Below, piece by piece: positions 26,199 through 36,089 of a stretch of DNA of 64,000 nucleotides. The DNA comes from Verrucomicrobiota bacterium. Lineage in GTDB: Bacteria > Verrucomicrobiota > Verrucomicrobiia > Limisphaerales > JADJPG01. The translations under genes were made by a program, and so were the position numbers. The notes below the pieces were generated by a model. It saw only the letters and a program-made list of their open reading frames with translations, was not told the origin of the DNA and did no database searches. The DNA is taken from assembly GCA_016713365.1 (NCBI GenBank), contig JADJPG010000006.1, positions 62,001 through 126,000 on the forward strand. Direction: 5' to 3'. Each line of letters starts with the position of its first letter. Position 1 is the first letter of the stretch.

Positions 26199-27626
26199 AT
26201 GAAACGTCCTTTCATCCTTTACCGCCGCAAAACGAGTGGAGTTTTTTACGTCGAAGATACGAGGACTCGAAAGCAAGAAAGCTTGGGCACCAAAGTTCGC
26301 GCCGAGGCGGCTGCCTTGCTCAACGCCCGCAATGAGGCCGTCCGGCAACCTCAACTCAATCTGCTCATTGCCAAGGCGTATCTGGCGGGGACGGACGCAG
26401 GCGTTTCCAACCGGACCTGGCAGCAGGCTTTCGACGCGATCATTGCCTGCAAACGAAACTCAACCAAGGAGCGCTGGGAACGCGGGGCCAGACAGGCGGC
26501 ATTCGATCTGATCCGAAATCTTGTCATCATTGAAACGCAGGCGGAACACCTGCTCGCCTGCATGCAGTCCGGGACCGTCAGCACCAATGTGCTTCTGCGC
26601 GAACTCCACAACTATTGCCTCGGCATGAACTGGCTTTCGTGGCCCATCATCCAAAGAAAGCTCTGGCCCAAGATTGAATACCAACCGAAGCGAGCGATCA
26701 CGGCCGACGAACATCGCCGTATCATGGACCGGGAGCGGAATGAGGAAAATCGAAAGTTTTATGACCTCTGCTGGCATCTCGGCGGATCGCAAACTGACAT
26801 TGCCAATCTGGCGGCTGAAAACATCGATTGGCCGGAACGGGTCATTTCCTATGCCCGTCGGAAAACCGGCAGCCCGGCCTTCATTCACTTCGGGCCGGCG
26901 GTTGAAGTCGTCTTGCGATCCTTGCCACACCAAGGCTTATTGTTCCCGCGTCTTGCGGTCATGCTGGAAAAGCATCGGGCCAAGGAGTTCAAACGTCGCT
27001 GCGTAGGTTTGGGTATCCTGGGCGTTTCTCTTCACTCCTACCGTTACGCTTGGGCAGAGCGCGCCAAGCAGTGCGGCTACCCGGAGCGCTTCGCACAGGA
27101 GGCTCTGGGGCACAACAGCAAAGCCGTTCACCGGGCCTACTCCCGCAAAGCACTCGTTCGCCTGCCTTCGCTGGAAAGCTACGAGGAAACCAGGCGGAGA
27201 ATGCCATCATTCAGTTGCCGCGGTCATCTCTTCCGCGGACCAGGAAGCCAATTTGGGGCAGAAGGATCTAACCCTCAGTTGACCCTCCTTCGTCCCGTTC
27301 GCCCGCATGTTTTGCCGGCGGGCGTTTCGTTCGCGCCAGTAGGTGGCGATGGCATCGCTGGCGCGGGCGAGCCACTTCTCGTCCGCGCAGTTGTTCCAAA
27401 ATTTCCGTGGCAAAGAACTTTGTGCTGTTGCGGGCAGGATGTCCCAGAGGCTTCAACAAGCCTGCCGCAACAAGCATCGGAATTTCGTGCGGTTCAAACC
27501 CAAGCAACCACGCTGTCTGTGTTGCATCCAGCCGCGCCGGAACAATCTTCCAACCAAGAAACTCTGTTCTTTTGTGCGGTCGTGTTCATACGCGGATGCC
27601 CCGCGGCGCTTTGCCGGGGCGGATGA
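26199..27626 (+). CDS. Tyrosine recombinase (integrase) of the element
   Basis: The protein has an N-terminal SAM-like/DNA-binding part and a catalytic domain with Lys222 (YARRKTGSP), the H-x-x-R box HSYR (279-282), His305 in EALGHNS and the nucleophile Tyr314 in HRAYSRKA. At the usual first Arg position the sequence is LGGSQTD (Gln198), so the canonical Arg I is absent from its normal context. Family similarity ends near residue 330 (LPSLESYEE). The remaining about 140 codons, rich in Pro, Ala and Cys, run antisense to a small leftward gene. A one-base shift near 27190-27200 would instead give ENAIIQLPRSS and a stop at 27271, so the extension is probably a frameshift product. Confidence 0.78.
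   Translation: MKRPFILYRRKTSGVFYVEDTRTRKQESLGTKVRAEAAALLNARNEAVRQPQLNLLIAKAYLAGTDAGVSNRTWQQAFDAIIACKRNSTKERWERGARQAAFDLIRNLVIIETQAEHLLACMQSGTVSTNVLLRELHNYCLGMNWLSWPIIQRKLWPKIEYQPKRAITADEHRRIMDRERNEENRKFYDLCWHLGGSQTDIANLAAENIDWPERVISYARRKTGSPAFIHFGPAVEVVLRSLPHQGLLFPRLAVMLEKHRAKEFKRRCVGLGILGVSLHSYRYAWAERAKQCGYPERFAQEALGHNSKAVHRAYSRKALVRLPSLESYEETRRRMPSFSCRGHLFRGPGSQFGAEGSNPQLTLLRPVRPHVLPAGVSFAPVGGDGIAGAGEPLLVRAVVPKFPWQRTLCCCGQDVPEASTSLPQQASEFRAVQTQATTLSVLHPAAPEQSSNQETLFFCAVVFIRGCPAALCRGG
27207..27589 (-). pseudogene. Small HTH-like accessory protein, two frameshifts, antisense to integrase 3' end
   Basis: Three frame pieces join into one small protein: MNTTAQKN; then EFLGWKIVPARLDATQTAWL, LGFEPHEIPMLVAAGLLKPL and FFATEILEQLR; then DEKWLARASDAIATYWRERN. 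I recall proteins of this kind (GF-x-P-H-D-I-P-x-L-x-x-x-x-L-L-K-P-L) next to integrases or RHS loci in Verrucomicrobia; the core looks like a winged-helix or MerR-like segment. Frames change near 27560-27568 and 27379-27391. Its ATG (27589) overlaps the reconstructed stop of the methylase-helicase gene (ATGA), which supports both reconstructions. It may once have acted as a directionality or regulatory factor. Confidence 0.5.
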
Positions 27627-30600
27627 GTTGGGTTTGCTTCTCTGTCGTGGTTTGCCCGCTTGCGTCAGGCAGATCCGCCTCCACCTGGCTGGGTGCTTGG
27701 TTCTTGGTCAGGTCGAGTTGTTCCTCGATCTCGCTTTGGCGACGGCACAGGTGTTGGTAGTGCTCCTCTTTCTCGAACGCTGCGCCGACTTTGGTTTCCA
27801 GTTCCTTGGCCCGCTTATGGGCATCGGTGAGGTCAGTCTCAGCTTGGTGGCGCGTTCCTCAAGCCCTTGGACGTTCGCTTCGAGTGATCGGATTGTGCCA
27901 AGAGCCGTATCGGTGACGCGCGCGGCGTAACTGTTCTGCCCCCGCACGACCACTTCGACAGTGTTGTTGAAGCTGGGACGAAGAAACAAATCGAACCCCG
28001 CAAAGCGACCAAGGCGCACATCGTCACCGAAACGATTTTTGATCTTCTCCGCACGGCGAACGATCAACTCGCCGGCGATTCCACGGTTGTTCAGTTTCCT
28101 GCCCGTCAAGTTCGATGCTGAACTTATCGCCCGACGTATCCTGCCGCACCGCGATGTCCTGCCGCAGATTCGTCAGACGGCCGGTGAACGCCTCGGCGTC
28201 TTCGTGGGAGCGGCGGAGATTGGAGCGGATGCGGTATTGTTCCTCGGCATGGGCGGAGCGCAGTCGCGTCAGCCGCATCAACTCGGCGTCCACCTGCGCT
28301 TTCTCGATCACCAGTGGATTGCCGGACGCGATGGCTTTGACCTCGGCGTAGGTCAGCGCGGCCGAGTCGAGGTCTTCCAAGCGGCGGATGGTCATGTCCC
28401 CGCTCATGACCTGGGCGATGAACTTGGCCTTCGTTTCCAACGTCTGCCACATGTAGGCGTCGAAACTGCCTTCCGTGACGTAGCGGAAAATCTGAACGGT
28501 GGAGTTCTTGTTGCCTTGGCGAAGGATGCGTCCTTCGCGCTGCTCCACGTCCGCCGGTCGCCACGGCGCATCGAGATGATGCAAGGCAATCAAACGCTCC
28601 TGCACATTCGTCCCTGAACCCATCTTTTGCGTGCTGCCGAACAGGACGCGGACCTTGCCCGCACGCACATCGCGGAACAACGCCAGCTTGGACGCGTCCG
28701 AATCGTAATCTTGAATGAAGGCGATTTCGTTGCTCGGAATTCCCAACCGTTCCAACTTTTGCGCCATGTCGTTATAGACGGAGAAGCCTCGGTCTTTTGG
28801 CGTAGAGAGGTCGCAGAACACAAGCTGGGCGGAACGCTCTGGCTTGGACTCCTGCCAGATTTCGGAAAATCTTCTCAACCGCCAGATTCACCTTGCCTTG
28901 CGGTTCATCCGGCGCGGACGGTTTCATCAACCGAAGATCCAAAGCCGCCTTCCGCCCCTCGGACGTGATTTTCAGCATATTGTCTTCGCTGGGGTCAACC
29001 CGGCCTGTCCTCAATCTCTCGGCGCGGGCGGCGAGCGACTGAACGAATGCCTTGAGTTCCTCCGTGGCCGGCGCGTTGCGGATGGTCGGCTTTTCTCCGT
29101 CCAGCTTCGGGCGCGGCAAGTTGAGCATCGCGGCGGTTTGCACGTCGGCGGACTGGCGGAACATCTGCATCAGCTCCGGCACATTGATGAAGCGCGCGAA
29201 GCGGGTGTTGAGCCGGTAGCCCGCGCCGTCCGGCGAAAGTTCCATCGCGGTGACCGGCTCGCCGAACGTGGCTGCCCACGAATCGAAGTGATGCAGGTGG
29301 TGCTGTTTCAGTGCCTCGGGCTGGAGATACCGCTGCATGGTGAACATCTCGGCCATGCTGTTCGCGATGGGCGTGCCCGTGGCGAACACCACACCGCCCC
29401 CGCCGTTGAGCGACTGGATGTGCCGGACTTTCAGATACATGTCGAAGGCCCTTTCGCTGGCTGTCTGCGGCAGCCCCGCGATGCGCGTCATCTTGGTAAC
29501 GTAAAACAGGTTTTTGAAGTAGTGCGCTTCGTCCACGAAAACCCGGTCCACGCCAAGTTCCTCAAACGTAAGCGTATTGTCCTTCTTGTGCTCGGCGGCG
29601 AGGGCTTGCAGCTTGGCTTCCAGCCGCTTCTTGGCCTTCTCGATTTCTTTGACCAAGCGGCGATTCGAGGAATCGGCGTGCTGACGCCTGATCATCTCCA
29701 ACTCGTGAAGCTGTTCTTCAAAGAACCGCTCCTGCGTTTCGCGTGCCAGCGGAATGCGCTCAAATCCTGAGTGCGTGACGATGACGGCATCCCAATTGCC
29801 CGTGGCGATGCGACTGAACAACTTCTTGCGGTTCTGCGATTCGAAGTCCTCCTTGCCCGCGACCAGGATGTTCGCGCCGGGATACAACGTCAGCAGTTCG
29901 GTCGAAAACTGGCCGAGCATGTGGTTCGGAACGGAGAACATCGGCTTCCGGGCGAGGCCGAGCCGTTTCAACTCCATCGCCGCGGCGACCATCGTGAATG
30001 TCTTGCCCGCGCCGACGACGTGGGCGAGCAGCGTGTTCGGCGTTTGCAGGATGCGCCAGACGCCGGCCTTCTGGTGTCCGTGCAACTCGATCGCCCCGCT
30101 CGCGCCGGGCAACGTCAGGTGATCGCCGTTGAACGTGCGGACGCGCGTGTGATTGAACGTGTCATTGTAGAGGCGACAAAGCCGATCGCGACGCCCATCA
30201 TCCGACCAAACCCACTCCTTGAACCGCTCTTTGATGCGCTCCTGTTTCTCGCGGGCGGCTTCGGTAGCCTGCGCATTGACCACCGGTTTGTCGTCCACCG
30301 TGTCATAGACCGTTGGTGTTTTGAGATTCAGGGCGTCTTCGATAAGTTCGAGCGCCGTGTATCGATCCGTACCCCAGTCGGTCGTATTGGCGGTTGCGCC
30401 CCTGGCTTCCCAATTCGCGTTGAGGTGCCAGGTGCCGAGCGCGTGGACGTGGCCGACCTCGACGCCGGAAGGAATGTTCAAAAGCTGATTGGTAAAATCC
30501 TTCACGTCGCTAAACGGAAGCCAAGCCGACCCCAACCGCACATCAATCTCGGTCGCTGCCAGATCAGCGGGCTGCACCGACTTCAATGCCTCGACGTTCT

Positions 30601-32485
30601 CGGCGAAACGCGGATCGGTCAGGGCGGCGGCATCGGCGACCGCCAGTTTTTCCCGCACGTTGCCGGACAGATATTGATCGTCAGTCTCCCATTCGTTCGT
30701 TTGTGGATTGCGGAAGATCACCCCCTTCAAGTCGGGGAGGAATTCCTCAACCGGCTGGTTCAGCAAGCCCGCCATGCGGTCGAGGTCCACGCCGCCACAC
30801 TCATTCAAGCTCACGAGCAACGCTTCCTTGGGCGTTTCGACGGACTCCACCGGCTGCCGGTGGTGAATCGTCCGCTCCGTGAAGATGGTCGCCTTGGTCG
30901 CCCGCTTGGTTTCGTCGTTGTAGGTCTCCAGCGAAAGCAGCAGCGGCAAATCCGGGTCGCCGTCGAAGGCGCGTTGGTTGGCGCGGAGATTCAGCGGGCC
31001 AAACCGGGCGGTGAACCGGTCGTAAGCGATGTTGAGTTGCTGGCGCGTTTCAACGACTCGCTCTTCCGGGCTGCCGTCCACCTGGGCGCGCAGACAGTCG
31101 CGCACCGCGTCACGCACTTGAATCATACCGCGAATTCGCGAGCGGGTTTCGGACGGCAAATCGTTCAGCGGACGGAGAACGTTTTCCTCACGGAGGCAAA
31201 CGATTCCATCGTGAACACAAAAGGCGTTGGGTTTAACGACGTCCGGCGCAGGAATGGTTTCCTCGATGTTGGGCTCGGCGATGTGGTGAGCGTGGGCCTG
31301 ATAGATACCTAGCGGCAGGCGCTCAATCGCTTGCGCCAAAGCGTCCGCCAGGCTTCGGCCATCCGGCTCCAGCGTCGGCTCATGGTCGCGATACATCCGT
31401 CCGGTCAATCGCAGCCGGCCGAGCATCATCTCCGGTCGGGCGGCAAAGTATTCGTTGATGGTGAACGCTTCGCCGAGGTCGTTCGTGTAGCTCGCGGTCG
31501 CCTTCCAAGCCGGACCGGTGGGCGACTCACCGCGGCGCAGCTTGCGCAGCATCACAATATCGGTCGTGACCTCCGTGCCGGCGTTGCGTTTGAAGGCGTC
31601 GTTCGGAAGACGGATGGCGCCGAGGAGCTCCGCTCGTTCACGGAGCAGTTCGCGCAGCGTCGAATTCAGTTTGTCCATCGTGCCCCGCGACGTGATGAAC
31701 ATCACCAGACCGCCCGGACGCACTTTCTCGAGTGCCGACGCAAAGAAGTAATCGTGAATTGGCAGCTTGAGGCTGTTCCACCTTGGGTCATGAACGGTGT
31801 AATCGCCAAACGGAACGTTGGAGATGGCGAGATCGTAGAATCCATCAGCGAGCTTCGTTCGCTCGAATGGTTGCGCACGAATGTCGGCGTCCGGATAAAG
31901 CGCTTTGGCAATGCGTACCGTCAGCGGATCGATCTCGACCGCTGTGACAGTGGTGCGTCGCAGCATGTCCTCCGGCATGAGGCCGATGAAATGCCCAATG
32001 CCGCACGCGGGTTCGAGGACGCGCCCGCCTTGGAAGCCGAATCGCGCGGTGGCCTGATACATCGCGCCGATGACGGTGGGCGACGTGTAGTGGGCATTAA
32101 GCGTGGTCGAACGCGCCTGCTCAAACTCCTCCTCGGAGAGGTTGGCGTTGAGGGCAGCACGTTCCTTGGCCCATTCGCGGTTGTAGTCATCAAAGACCTG
32201 TGGCATCGCGCCCCAACCCACGTATTGGACCAGCGCGGCTTTTTCTTCGGTGGTCGCTGGCCGCTCCTGTGCATCCAGGGCGCGGAGCGTCTCGATGGCT
32301 TTCAGATTCTGCTGAAACTTCTGCTTCGGCCCTCCATCGCCCAGACGGTCGGCTTCCGTGATGCGGTAACTGTTGGGATTGCGGGGAGGCTCTTCAGTTT
32401 TCCTAACGCGGCGGCCGTAGGCCGATTGGCCGGCGGCTAGGCCTCGGGTGGGAGCAGGAGGTATTTCTCCCGCACCATTTCCCAC
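27586..32485 (-). pseudogene. N6-adenine methylase-helicase (DarB/antirestriction-type) protein, three frameshifts
   Basis: The reconstructed protein is about 1630 residues. An N-terminal methylase has motif I VLEPACGIGHFIGLMP and motif IV AISNVPFGDY in place of the usual NPPF/Y. A superfamily 2 helicase follows: Walker A VVGAGKTFTMVAA, DEAH box VFVDEAHYFKN, motif III-like VFATGTPIANSMAEM, and after a shift KMGSGTNVQERL and QREGRILRQGN, which form motifs V and VI. Frames change at 28864-28865 (CC), 28102-28104 (GGG) and about 27839-27843; each is mended by one base. The longest intact frame is 28772 upward. The start is uncertain: GTG 32485 is a guess, as the frame stays open to 32944. Such proteins travel on phages and ICEs and are thought to protect incoming DNA. 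Confidence 0.75.
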
Positions 32486-32727
32486 GCTTGCGTCTGGGCC
32501 TGCTGCGCCGTTGACCCCTGCTGCATCAAACGTGTGCGGAGCGTGGCCATTTCGTCCTTCGTCTTCTCCTCTGCCTCCAGAAGCATCTGGTGCAGGATGC
32601 GTTTCCGCTCCAGTTCGCGAACCATCTTCGGGCGGTGTTCCCGCCAGTGTTTCTCGGCCAGCCGGCCGTATTGCGTCAACGGTGTCATAAGCGGTTTGTC
32701 TTTCGCCGAAGAGATCCAGCTGCTCAT
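32437..32727 (-). CDS. TnpV-like small protein
   Basis: The 96-residue product has MTPLTQYGRLAEKHWREHRP followed by MVRELERKRIL, then a Glu/Lys-rich helix and AWEMVREKYLLLPPE. This matches the layout of TnpV-like transposon proteins (YGR-x6-W/Y-x-x-E-H-R-P), whose function is unknown. ATG 32727 or ATG 32688 (MTPL) could be the start. Its 3' end overlaps the proposed start of the methylase-helicase in another frame. Just upstream in that other frame the sequence reads DEQLDLFGE, a typical start for this protein group, so an N-terminal frameshift is possible. Confidence 0.6.
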   Translation of the reverse strand: MSSWISSAKDKPLMTPLTQYGRLAEKHWREHRPKMVRELERKRILHQMLLEAEEKTKDEMATLRTRLMQQGSTAQQAQTQAWEMVREKYLLLPPEA

Positions 32728-32772
32728 CCGTTCCTGTTCTGATTTCGCCGGATGGCCATGCGCTTGGTCGCC

Positions 32773-33000
32773 TTACGGCCGGAACAGTTCGTTTACCTCC
32801 ACCCCGAGCACCGCAGCGAAGGCGTAGGCGTGTTTGTCGGTGGAAACGGAGCGCAACGTCTCGATGTTGGCGAGAATGTCGCGTGTGATCTTGAGGTCGG
32901 GAAAGCGCACCTGCAGCTTCGCGACGAACACATCCTGCGTCCACGCCCGCTGCCAGCGGAGCCGGGCGATCTTGCGGCCAATGAGGTTCGACCCGTTCAT
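32773..33000 (-). CDS. XRE-family HTH regulator (small)
   Basis: The 75-residue protein (start ATG 33000, MNGSNLIGRKIARLRWQRAW) has the layout of a XRE helix-turn-helix: RKIARLRWQRAWTQDVFVAK, then ITRDILANIE and AAVLGVEVNELF, the usual ending. It likely binds the palindrome at 33051-33065 in the divergent promoter region shared with the rightward XRE gene. The frame opens further upstream (to 33051), but that would place the start inside the palindrome. It is the first leftward gene before the TnpV-like and methylase-helicase genes and may control them. Confidence 0.75.
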   Translation of the reverse strand: MNGSNLIGRKIARLRWQRAWTQDVFVAKLQVRFPDLKITRDILANIETLRSVSTDKHAYAFAAVLGVEVNELFRP

Positions 33001-33050
33001 CCCACCTCCCCGGTTGCCATGCGGAATGAAGGATTGCACCAATCTGGACA

Positions 33051-33065
33051 TCCCATATTATGGGA
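33051..33065. promoter_or_regulatory. Palindromic operator between divergent XRE genes
   Basis: TCCCATA-T-TATGGGA is a perfect 7-bp inverted repeat with one central base, lying 51 bases upstream of the leftward XRE start and 19 bases upstream of the rightward XRE start. Size, symmetry and position fit an operator for one or both HTH proteins. I found no second copy by eye. Confidence 0.6.
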
Positions 33066-33083
33066 CAACTCGGCGAAAAAAAT

Positions 33084-33512
33084 ATGAGTTATCTCAGCAC
33101 CGCCTTGAAGCGCATCAGCGAACGGCATGGTCTCAAGCAGGCCGATGTCGTTCGTGAATCCGGCCTCACGCGCAGCCATGTCTCCCGCCTGTTCACCGGC
33201 GATCAGCGCTGGATTTACGACGCCGACATGGCGGCCATTTTGCATGTCTTCCGAAAGTATCCGGGCGAACAGTCCGAGCTCGTGGCCGCGCGTTGCCTGG
33301 ACGTTCGCAATGGACCGGGTTCGGATCGGGTCACGATTACCATCGAGGGCGAGGAAAGCTCCCGGCGGTCGGGTCGTGCGGCAGGCGGGGATCATGTGGA
33401 GTTGAGTCATGAAACAGAACGTGCGTTGGCGTGGTTGCGCAGCCAGTGTCCGCTCAACGCGGACCTTGAGAAACACCTGGTGGGTTATGCCCGGCTGACG
33501 GGCATGAAGTAG
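33084..33512 (+). CDS. XRE-family transcriptional regulator
   Basis: Starting at ATG 33084 (MSYLSTALKRISERHGLKQA), the 142-residue protein has an N-terminal HTH with ADVVRESGLTRSHVSRLFTG as the turn and recognition helix. The C-terminal part contains an acidic segment and LRSQCPLNADLEKHLVGYAR, with no recognised domain. An upstream ATG (33060) falls inside the palindrome and is less likely. It is divergent from a second small XRE gene, with one palindromic operator between them, a layout resembling a simple genetic switch for the element. Confidence 0.8.
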   Translation: MSYLSTALKRISERHGLKQADVVRESGLTRSHVSRLFTGDQRWIYDADMAAILHVFRKYPGEQSELVAARCLDVRNGPGSDRVTITIEGEESSRRSGRAAGGDHVELSHETERALAWLRSQCPLNADLEKHLVGYARLTGMK

Positions 33513-33750
33513 ACGGCACCGCCGTCCGGCGTCGGAGGACTGGGCGCAGATAGATGCGACGTGTTCGTTCGTTCTTCAGGCGGGACTTGAAGAAGAAGCA
33601 GAGACCGCGTTCCCACTTGCGCGCGGCGCGCGAGACTTCCAGCAGTTCACTCCGCTTGGCGCCCCGCACCATGCCCATCAGGGCGCGGATCAATTCCTTC
33701 TCCCCGTCCGGCAAGGTGCTCCACCAACGATGATCAGTAGTTGTTTTCAT
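33454..33750 (-). CDS. Small hypothetical protein of the element
   Basis: The 98-residue frame begins MKTTTDHRWWSTLPDGEKEL and continues with ALMGMVRGAKRSELLEVSRA, a helical and acidic/basic pattern that looks protein-like. The last about 30 residues are Pro/Ser/Arg-rich and overlap the convergent XRE gene. No family is recognised. It might be a small regulatory or accessory protein. Confidence is limited because of the overlap and the weak ribosome-binding site. Confidence 0.4.
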   Translation of the reverse strand: MKTTTDHRWWSTLPDGEKELIRALMGMVRGAKRSELLEVSRAARKWERGLCFFFKSRLKNERTRRIYLRPVLRRRTAVPSTSCPSAGHNPPGVSQGPR

Positions 33751-33846
33751 CTTGGATCACTTTCTACCCCATCCACAGGGACAACCATGGGGCTGCACTC
33801 GCATGATTTGGAAAAAGTTGTTCACAACATCTCCTCCCTGCTCCGC

Positions 33847-34908
33847 TCACAGCGTTTCATACCGACTGGATAACGCCCGAGCAATCGCTCCCAGCCGTTC
33901 CACAAGAGGGCTCGGCTGAATGACGGTCGCGTGAGCGCCCCAGCCCAGCACCCAACGTTCGACTTCCTCCAGACCGCTCAGGCGTAACCGAACGCGGGAC
34001 TCGCCGCCCGGCAGTTCCATCAGCTCCATGCTGGGATGCCATCGGCGTCCGCGCAGTTGATCGGTCGCCCACGCATCGAACTCGATGACGACATCGTAGT
34101 CATTCCGCCCACTCATCACGGAGAGACTTCCCCTGAGGTAGCGGCTGATGTCGAAGTCGTGCGGCTTCTCAAACGGAACTTCCAATCGCGCCACTTGATT
34201 CATGCGGGAGACCGCGAAGGTCCGAATCTCCCGCCGGTCGACATCATGCCCGATGACGTACCACCGTTGATCGCAACAGGTCAGATGATAGGGATGCAGG
34301 AACCGGGCGGCCGCCGATCTCTCGCCAGGCTTGCGGTAGGTGAACCGCAACGCCCGCCGGTGCTGGACCGACGCAGCCACCATCTCCATCACCTGCGGAT
34401 CGGACTCCTCCGGACCCAAGGGACGGAAGGACAAATCCGCTTCCGGTTCGGTGTGTCCCTCCAAACCGCTCCGTTGTCCGGTCAGTTTGTGAACCGCAGT
34501 CCGCAGCGGCGCGCGAAAGGGTGTCTCGCCATATTGGCTGACCGCCTTGTCTGCGACCACCAGTGCGAAGCGTTCTTCGGCATTGATCGTGGGAACGCCC
34601 GGTAGTTGTTTAACCGGTGCCGCATAAAAGTACCCGCGCCGTTGCCGGTGATACTCAATGGGCAGCTGCCAATGGACTCGCATCCATTCGATGTCGCGCT
34701 TGATGGTCTTGGGTGACACCTCAAACTCCCGCGCCAGCCGGTGGACATTCGGATGCCGCTGGGCGGAGATGAGTTGATGAATGCCCAGCAGCCGTTCGGT
34801 CGCATTGCGACTGACGGAAACGGGCTTGTGGTTGGACGAGGGGACGATGGTCTCACGAAGAATCCGTTCCTCCTGGGCATCGCCCTGCATAACAGGGTTC
34901 TTGCTCAT
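33847..34908 (-). CDS. WYL-domain transcriptional regulator
   Basis: The protein of about 353 residues starts at ATG 34908 (MSKNPVMQGD; AGG lies just upstream). The N-terminal DeoR-like winged helix reads HRLAREFEVSPKTIKRDIEW. The WYL domain follows with LRFTYRKPGE, HPYHLTCCDQRWYVIGHDVD and ISRYLRGS. The C-terminal WCX-like part has VRLRLSGLEEVERWVLGWGA. WYL proteins sense nucleotides or single-stranded nucleic acid and regulate defence systems and mobile elements. It lies between the conjugation operon and the recombination region, so control of transfer is plausible. Confidence 0.88.
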   Translation of the reverse strand: MSKNPVMQGDAQEERILRETIVPSSNHKPVSVSRNATERLLGIHQLISAQRHPNVHRLAREFEVSPKTIKRDIEWMRVHWQLPIEYHRQRRGYFYAAPVKQLPGVPTINAEERFALVVADKAVSQYGETPFRAPLRTAVHKLTGQRSGLEGHTEPEADLSFRPLGPEESDPQVMEMVAASVQHRRALRFTYRKPGERSAAARFLHPYHLTCCDQRWYVIGHDVDRREIRTFAVSRMNQVARLEVPFEKPHDFDISRYLRGSLSVMSGRNDYDVVIEFDAWATDQLRGRRWHPSMELMELPGGESRVRLRLSGLEEVERWVLGWGAHATVIQPSPLVERLGAIARALSSRYETL

Positions 34909-35025
34909 GCCTACACTCTTTATCACAGCCACCAGGACAATGGCTGTCCAATGGTGGGAGTTTTACAAACGCCTCCCCTGCCCTCGCGCCCCGGCCCACC
35001 AATGGCGATGCCGGGGCGCTCCTGG

Positions 35026-35430
35026 TCAGACGCCCACGGATTCCGTGCGCGTTTGTTGTCCCTGCGTCCGCGCGATCGTGCGACGCGCCGAACGGGCGAT
35101 CTGCGCGATGACGTTTTCCTTCTGATCTTCCGGCAGATCTTTCACCAGCAGATCATAGGCGCGTTTCATCTCCGGATTGCGGTTGATCTGCTTGAGCAGC
35201 CCGTCCCGGATTCGCTGCTGCCGGTCGAGCTCGCGCACTTCGTTGAGGACGACGCTGCGTTCCAGTCGCTCGCGCGGCATCGCCTGGACGTAGGCCCAAT
35301 ACTTGGGGTTTTCTTTGATGTAGGTATCAATCTTCGCATCCACTTCCGGGTTGCTCCGGAAGGTGGGCTGATCGGTCGGGGCGGCAGCGCCGCTGGCGCC
35401 GGCTGGCGCCGAGGATTTCGGTTTGCTCAT
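35026..35430 (-). CDS. Conserved small protein of the conjugation region
   Basis: From ATG 35430 (MSKPKSSAPAGASGAAAPTD) the protein has 134 residues. A flexible Pro/Ala/Ser start is followed by helices: SNPEVDAKIDTYIKENPKYW, then MPRERLERSVVLNEVRELDR, ending LPEDQKENVIAQIARSARR. It has no signal peptide or membrane segment. The NPK-x-W...MPRERLER arrangement recalls small proteins encoded near relaxase or Trb genes in proteobacterial plasmids, but I cannot name it. It follows the trb operon on the same strand. Confidence 0.6.
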   Translation of the reverse strand: MSKPKSSAPAGASGAAAPTDQPTFRSNPEVDAKIDTYIKENPKYWAYVQAMPRERLERSVVLNEVRELDRQQRIRDGLLKQINRNPEMKRAYDLLVKDLPEDQKENVIAQIARSARRTIARTQGQQTRTESVGV

Positions 35431-35512
35431 AACGATTCGGGTTGGTTGGCACGGCTTGGACCGTGTTCGCCGGCGGGGAGATGGCTTCTCCCCAATTCCC
35501 GGCAAAGTATCT

Positions 35513-36089
35513 TCAAGGTTTCGTGCTGCTCCCAGGCACGAGGGTCGGCGGCTCGTTGGTCGTCAGGGCCGACGCCGATAGTTTTTGGAGTTCACGCTGA
35601 AACTCCGCGATCCGTTGTTCGTTGGTGGAAAGGCGGACCTGGAGGAACGACTGGTTTCGAGCCACCTGCTTCATCTCGCCCAGCAGCGTTTGGAGTTCAC
35701 GGTAGGACTGCGCGAGCTTCGCCGCTTCGTTCATGACCCGCGCCGTCGTCTCACGTTGACGATTCATTTCCGCAATCAGCGCATCATTGGTCAGCGGAGT
35801 TGCCGCAGCGGCATCAGGCGGCGGGTTCAAGAGCGGAATGGTCTGGTTCGACCCGAGATGGAGATTCCAACGCGCGGAGACTTCGACGCGATGGATCGGG
35901 TGTTGTTCGTGCATCGTCCCCGGTTGATTCGGATCGATGTAGCGGCCCAGATGATAGGCGCGGACCACTTCGCCATAACGCACCGATTCGAGAGGCTCGA
36001 CGGCCAGCGGCGGCGGGCCGAAGTGCCACCGGCGAATGCGACGCGCACGAGGCAATGAACAACAAGGGGATCAAGGCGAAGAGTTTCAT
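35513..36089 (-). pseudogene. Conjugation lipoprotein after trbI, one frameshift
   Basis: ATG 36089 starts a lipoprotein signal (MKLFALIPLLFIASCASHSP) and overlaps the trbI stop (ATGA). The frame then breaks in a GCCGCCGCC tract near 36001-36020. The continuation in the next frame reads VEPLESVRYGEVVRAYHLGR and YIDPNQPGTMHEQHPIHRVE, followed by a coiled coil. The joined product is about 190 residues and could act as a TrbH/VirB7-like lipoprotein in the outer-membrane core complex. A single extra base explains the break, so it may be a sequence error rather than decay. Confidence 0.65.

Noticed and set aside
28844..31312. Long plus-strand frames (308 and 513 residues)
   Set aside because: Antisense shadows of the methylase-helicase gene; no signal, motif or start site.
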